Positions 18,737-20,200 of a stretch of 20,200 nucleotides of DNA are shown here, piece after piece. The notes below the pieces were generated by a model, which was given only the letters and a program-made list of their open reading frames with translations, had not been told where the DNA came from and made no database searches. This DNA is from Rhizophlyctis rosea (Eukaryota > Chytridiomycota > Chytridiomycetes > Rhizophlyctidales > Rhizophlyctidaceae). The stretch's first letter is position 1. Each line of letters begins with the position of its first letter. The position numbers were made by a program, and so were the translations under genes. The DNA lies in contig JADGJC010000287.1 of assembly GCA_027596075.1 (NCBI GenBank), positions 32,980 through 53,179 on the forward strand. The letters run 5' to 3'.

Positions 18737-19181
18737 TTAGTGCTTCCGTGGCGAATAGTTCCAAAGGATGACTCCCAACTTCATTGAAATATGGTCAGTC
18801 AGTGGGTACTAGATTTCAAGATAAGCGGAAAAGAGACCTACCGCAACGGCAATGCCGCCTCCCAACAAACCGTAACCGGCGCTGTAATGCATATGTAAGC
18901 GGGAGTCGAAGAACAGACTCCCGTTTCAGACCATACTCAACTCACCTGAATGCCCTCCGTGACTGTTCCCTGACATCACGACGTATCTCCTCCCTCTCGG
19001 CTTCAGTCATTTTGAGCATTGGGTCCTTCTTTGGATCGTACGTCCAGTTGCTGTCTCCACTGTTGCTGGGGCTGTTGGAGGGTTGGTCAGGTGTCGGTGT
19101 GGCAAAATGGCGACGTGAGAGGGCTGGCAACGTCGCCAAGGGACGCCGCGTGTTGATGAGAGTTTGCCGGAGGAGTGACAT
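18737..19181 (-). CDS. Small mitochondrial single-pass membrane protein
   Basis: Three exons, complement(join(18737..18778, 18842..18881, 18946..19181)), give 105 aa. The N-terminus is a typical mitochondrial presequence: Arg/Thr/Leu-rich, no acidic residues in the first 30, with SRRHFATP (about 22-30) fitting an Arg-based matrix-peptidase cleavage site. The middle is charged and predicted helical (MTEAEREEIRRDVREQ). A transmembrane segment, GYGLLGGGIAVALGVILW (about 81-98), lies near the C-terminus and ends in NYSPRKH. This size and topology occur in inner-membrane assembly factors and small respiratory subunits, but I do not recognise the family. The last two exons are only 40 and 42 nt; their assignment rests on phase and on the continuous hydrophobic segment. 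Confidence 0.72.
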
Positions 19182-19891
19182 TGTCAGACAGTTGGTACAA
19201 TGGTATTTGTTGGTGAGGTGAACGTGAAATGCAGATTTGAGGCTCGGGGCGAGTCTAAATAGCGCAGCAGTGTGGTCGACTTGGGTGGGAAAGTTGGGAA
19301 AGCCTGTCAGCCCTGGCTAGTAGCATGGCACCAGCATGAGATTGAAACATGCTTACGTGAGCCATGTGACACATGATGCCACATTGCATCTCATCGGTGA
19401 TCATCATGGGGCTGAATTTCTTGCTTTGGGTCAGCAAGCAAAAATTGAGGGGGCGGGGAGAAGGCCACCACTTTCTGTCGCCAGCTTTCTTCAAAAACAG
19501 GCATCCATCCGTGGAAAAACATTCCCACGTACCTAAGTGGCAACTTTCCTATATTTGAAGGGGTACTTTCTACAGATCAGCACAACCATCAGGAAGCTAA
19601 AGGTGAGAACCTGGAAATACATCATATCGGGAGGTCCCTAAGCACTGGGGCATTGAACTCTCTCTACGTAACGAGACGATAGTTTTGTGTGCCTGCAATC
19701 CAACTGAACGGTCGTCTATAATTCATTGATAGGAAGGGCATTGCAATTTACTTTTGTGTTCCCCTATTCGTCAAAGTTCGATAATTGAACGTTCGTGGGC
19801 ACGATACATCTTACTCAGCGTGCACTGATTGCACGGTATCCGAGCAAACTACTCGAAAGCAAACCGATTTGACCAACGAATTTGTACCGAA
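19182..19891. promoter_or_regulatory. Divergent promoter region
   Basis: A 710-bp gap between the start codons of the mitochondrial protein gene (-) and the Gln-rich protein gene (+). It contains a GGGGGCGGGGA GC-box-like sequence near 19450-19460 and a CATGTGACACATG imperfect palindrome near 19364-19376. No coding frame is convincing. Confidence 0.4.
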
Positions 19892-20200
19892 ATGAATCCA
19901 AACTCAGGAAACTCCTTTGGTGGCGGCGCAAAGCATGGGGATGGACAGGCAGGGCAATGGGCAGGGCAGCAAATTCCTCAGGCGGGCGGCTTTTCCCAAC
20001 TGGCCTCTCTAGCAGGTGGAGCGTCGAACGCTTCCTTTCCGTCATTACCGGGTGTTACCAATCCTGCTTTGGCTGCTTTGCAAAAACTGAGCCAGATTGA
20101 CGTCATGAGAAATCAACTGACTCCTCAGCAACCTTCGATGCAGAATCCGTCGGCGCCTCAAATGACACAAATTTCGCAATTGACCCAATTACCGCAAATG
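19892..20200 (+). CDS. Gln/Asn/Gly-rich protein, N-terminal part (runs off the window)
   Basis: From the ATG at 19892 the frame is open for 103 codons to the last base. It starts MNPNSGNSFGGGAKHGDG, continues with AGQWAGQQIPQAGGFSQLAS, then LPGVTNPALAALQKLSQID, and enters a Gln/Met/Pro/Leu-rich run (QPSMQNPSAPQMTQISQLT). Such low-complexity Gln-rich N-termini are typical of fungal chromatin-remodelling and transcription factors (for example SWI/SNF or Mediator subunits), but no domain is reached before the window ends. The start is chosen as the first Met after a 710-bp divergent intergenic region. Confidence 0.65.
   Translation, partial: MNPNSGNSFGGGAKHGDGQAGQWAGQQIPQAGGFSQLASLAGGASNASFPSLPGVTNPALAALQKLSQIDVMRNQLTPQQPSMQNPSAPQMTQISQLTQLPQM

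Overview
The window looks like nuclear DNA of an early-diverging, probably chytrid-like, fungus. Genes are close together on both strands and most are split by short GT-AG introns. I reconstructed 42 introns in the eight spliced genes; all but a few are 47-86 nt long. Two encoded proteins, a FYVE-SAP-RING ubiquitin ligase of the RNF34/rififylin type and a JTB-domain membrane protein, are best known from animals. The ankyrin and mitochondrial genes also fit this setting. The taxonomic call is inference, not something the sequence proves.

Layout. 1-44: C-terminal end of a gene entering from the left (+). 407-1429 (-): ankyrin-repeat protein with an F-box-like start. 1733-3946 (+, 9 exons, 560 aa): RRN7/TAF1B, the TFIIB-like factor of RNA polymerase I. 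3978-5885 (-, 7 exons, 491 aa): FYVE-SAP-RING E3 ligase, tail to tail with RRN7 across 31 bp. 6219-6902 (+, 3 exons, 178 aa): JTB-like single-pass protein. 6903-8450: mostly gene-free, with a broken coding-like relict on the minus strand (7825-8451). 8442-10604 (+, 8 exons, 531 aa): secreted, mucin-like type I membrane protein with a 10-residue minisatellite. 11223-12208 (+, 3 exons, 288 aa): class I SAM-dependent methyltransferase, with a perfect 32-bp tandem duplication upstream. 12656-13707 (+, 7 exons, 221 aa): acyl-protein thioesterase with a complete Ser-Asp-His triad. 14066-17545 (-, 10 exons, 963 aa): Dbl-family RhoGEF (DH-PH). 17546-18736: 1.2 kb without a recognisable gene. 18737-19181 (-, 3 exons, 105 aa): small mitochondrial membrane protein. 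19892-20200 (+): N-terminus of a Gln-rich protein leaving the window.

The genes do not form a pathway or a cluster. They are mostly housekeeping and signalling genes: rRNA transcription, ubiquitin ligation, Rho signalling, depalmitoylation and a mitochondrial protein. The 6.9-10.6 kb stretch is more accessory in character. Every multi-exon model was checked by reading phase: exon lengths sum to a multiple of three and the domain sequence continues across each junction. No splice site has transcript support here. I found no CRISPR array, rRNA, tRNA or transposon. No multi-gene novel system is evident; the most unusual items are the truncated relict facing the surface-protein gene, the altered first zinc-ligand pair of the FYVE domain, and the nested splice acceptors in the surface gene.
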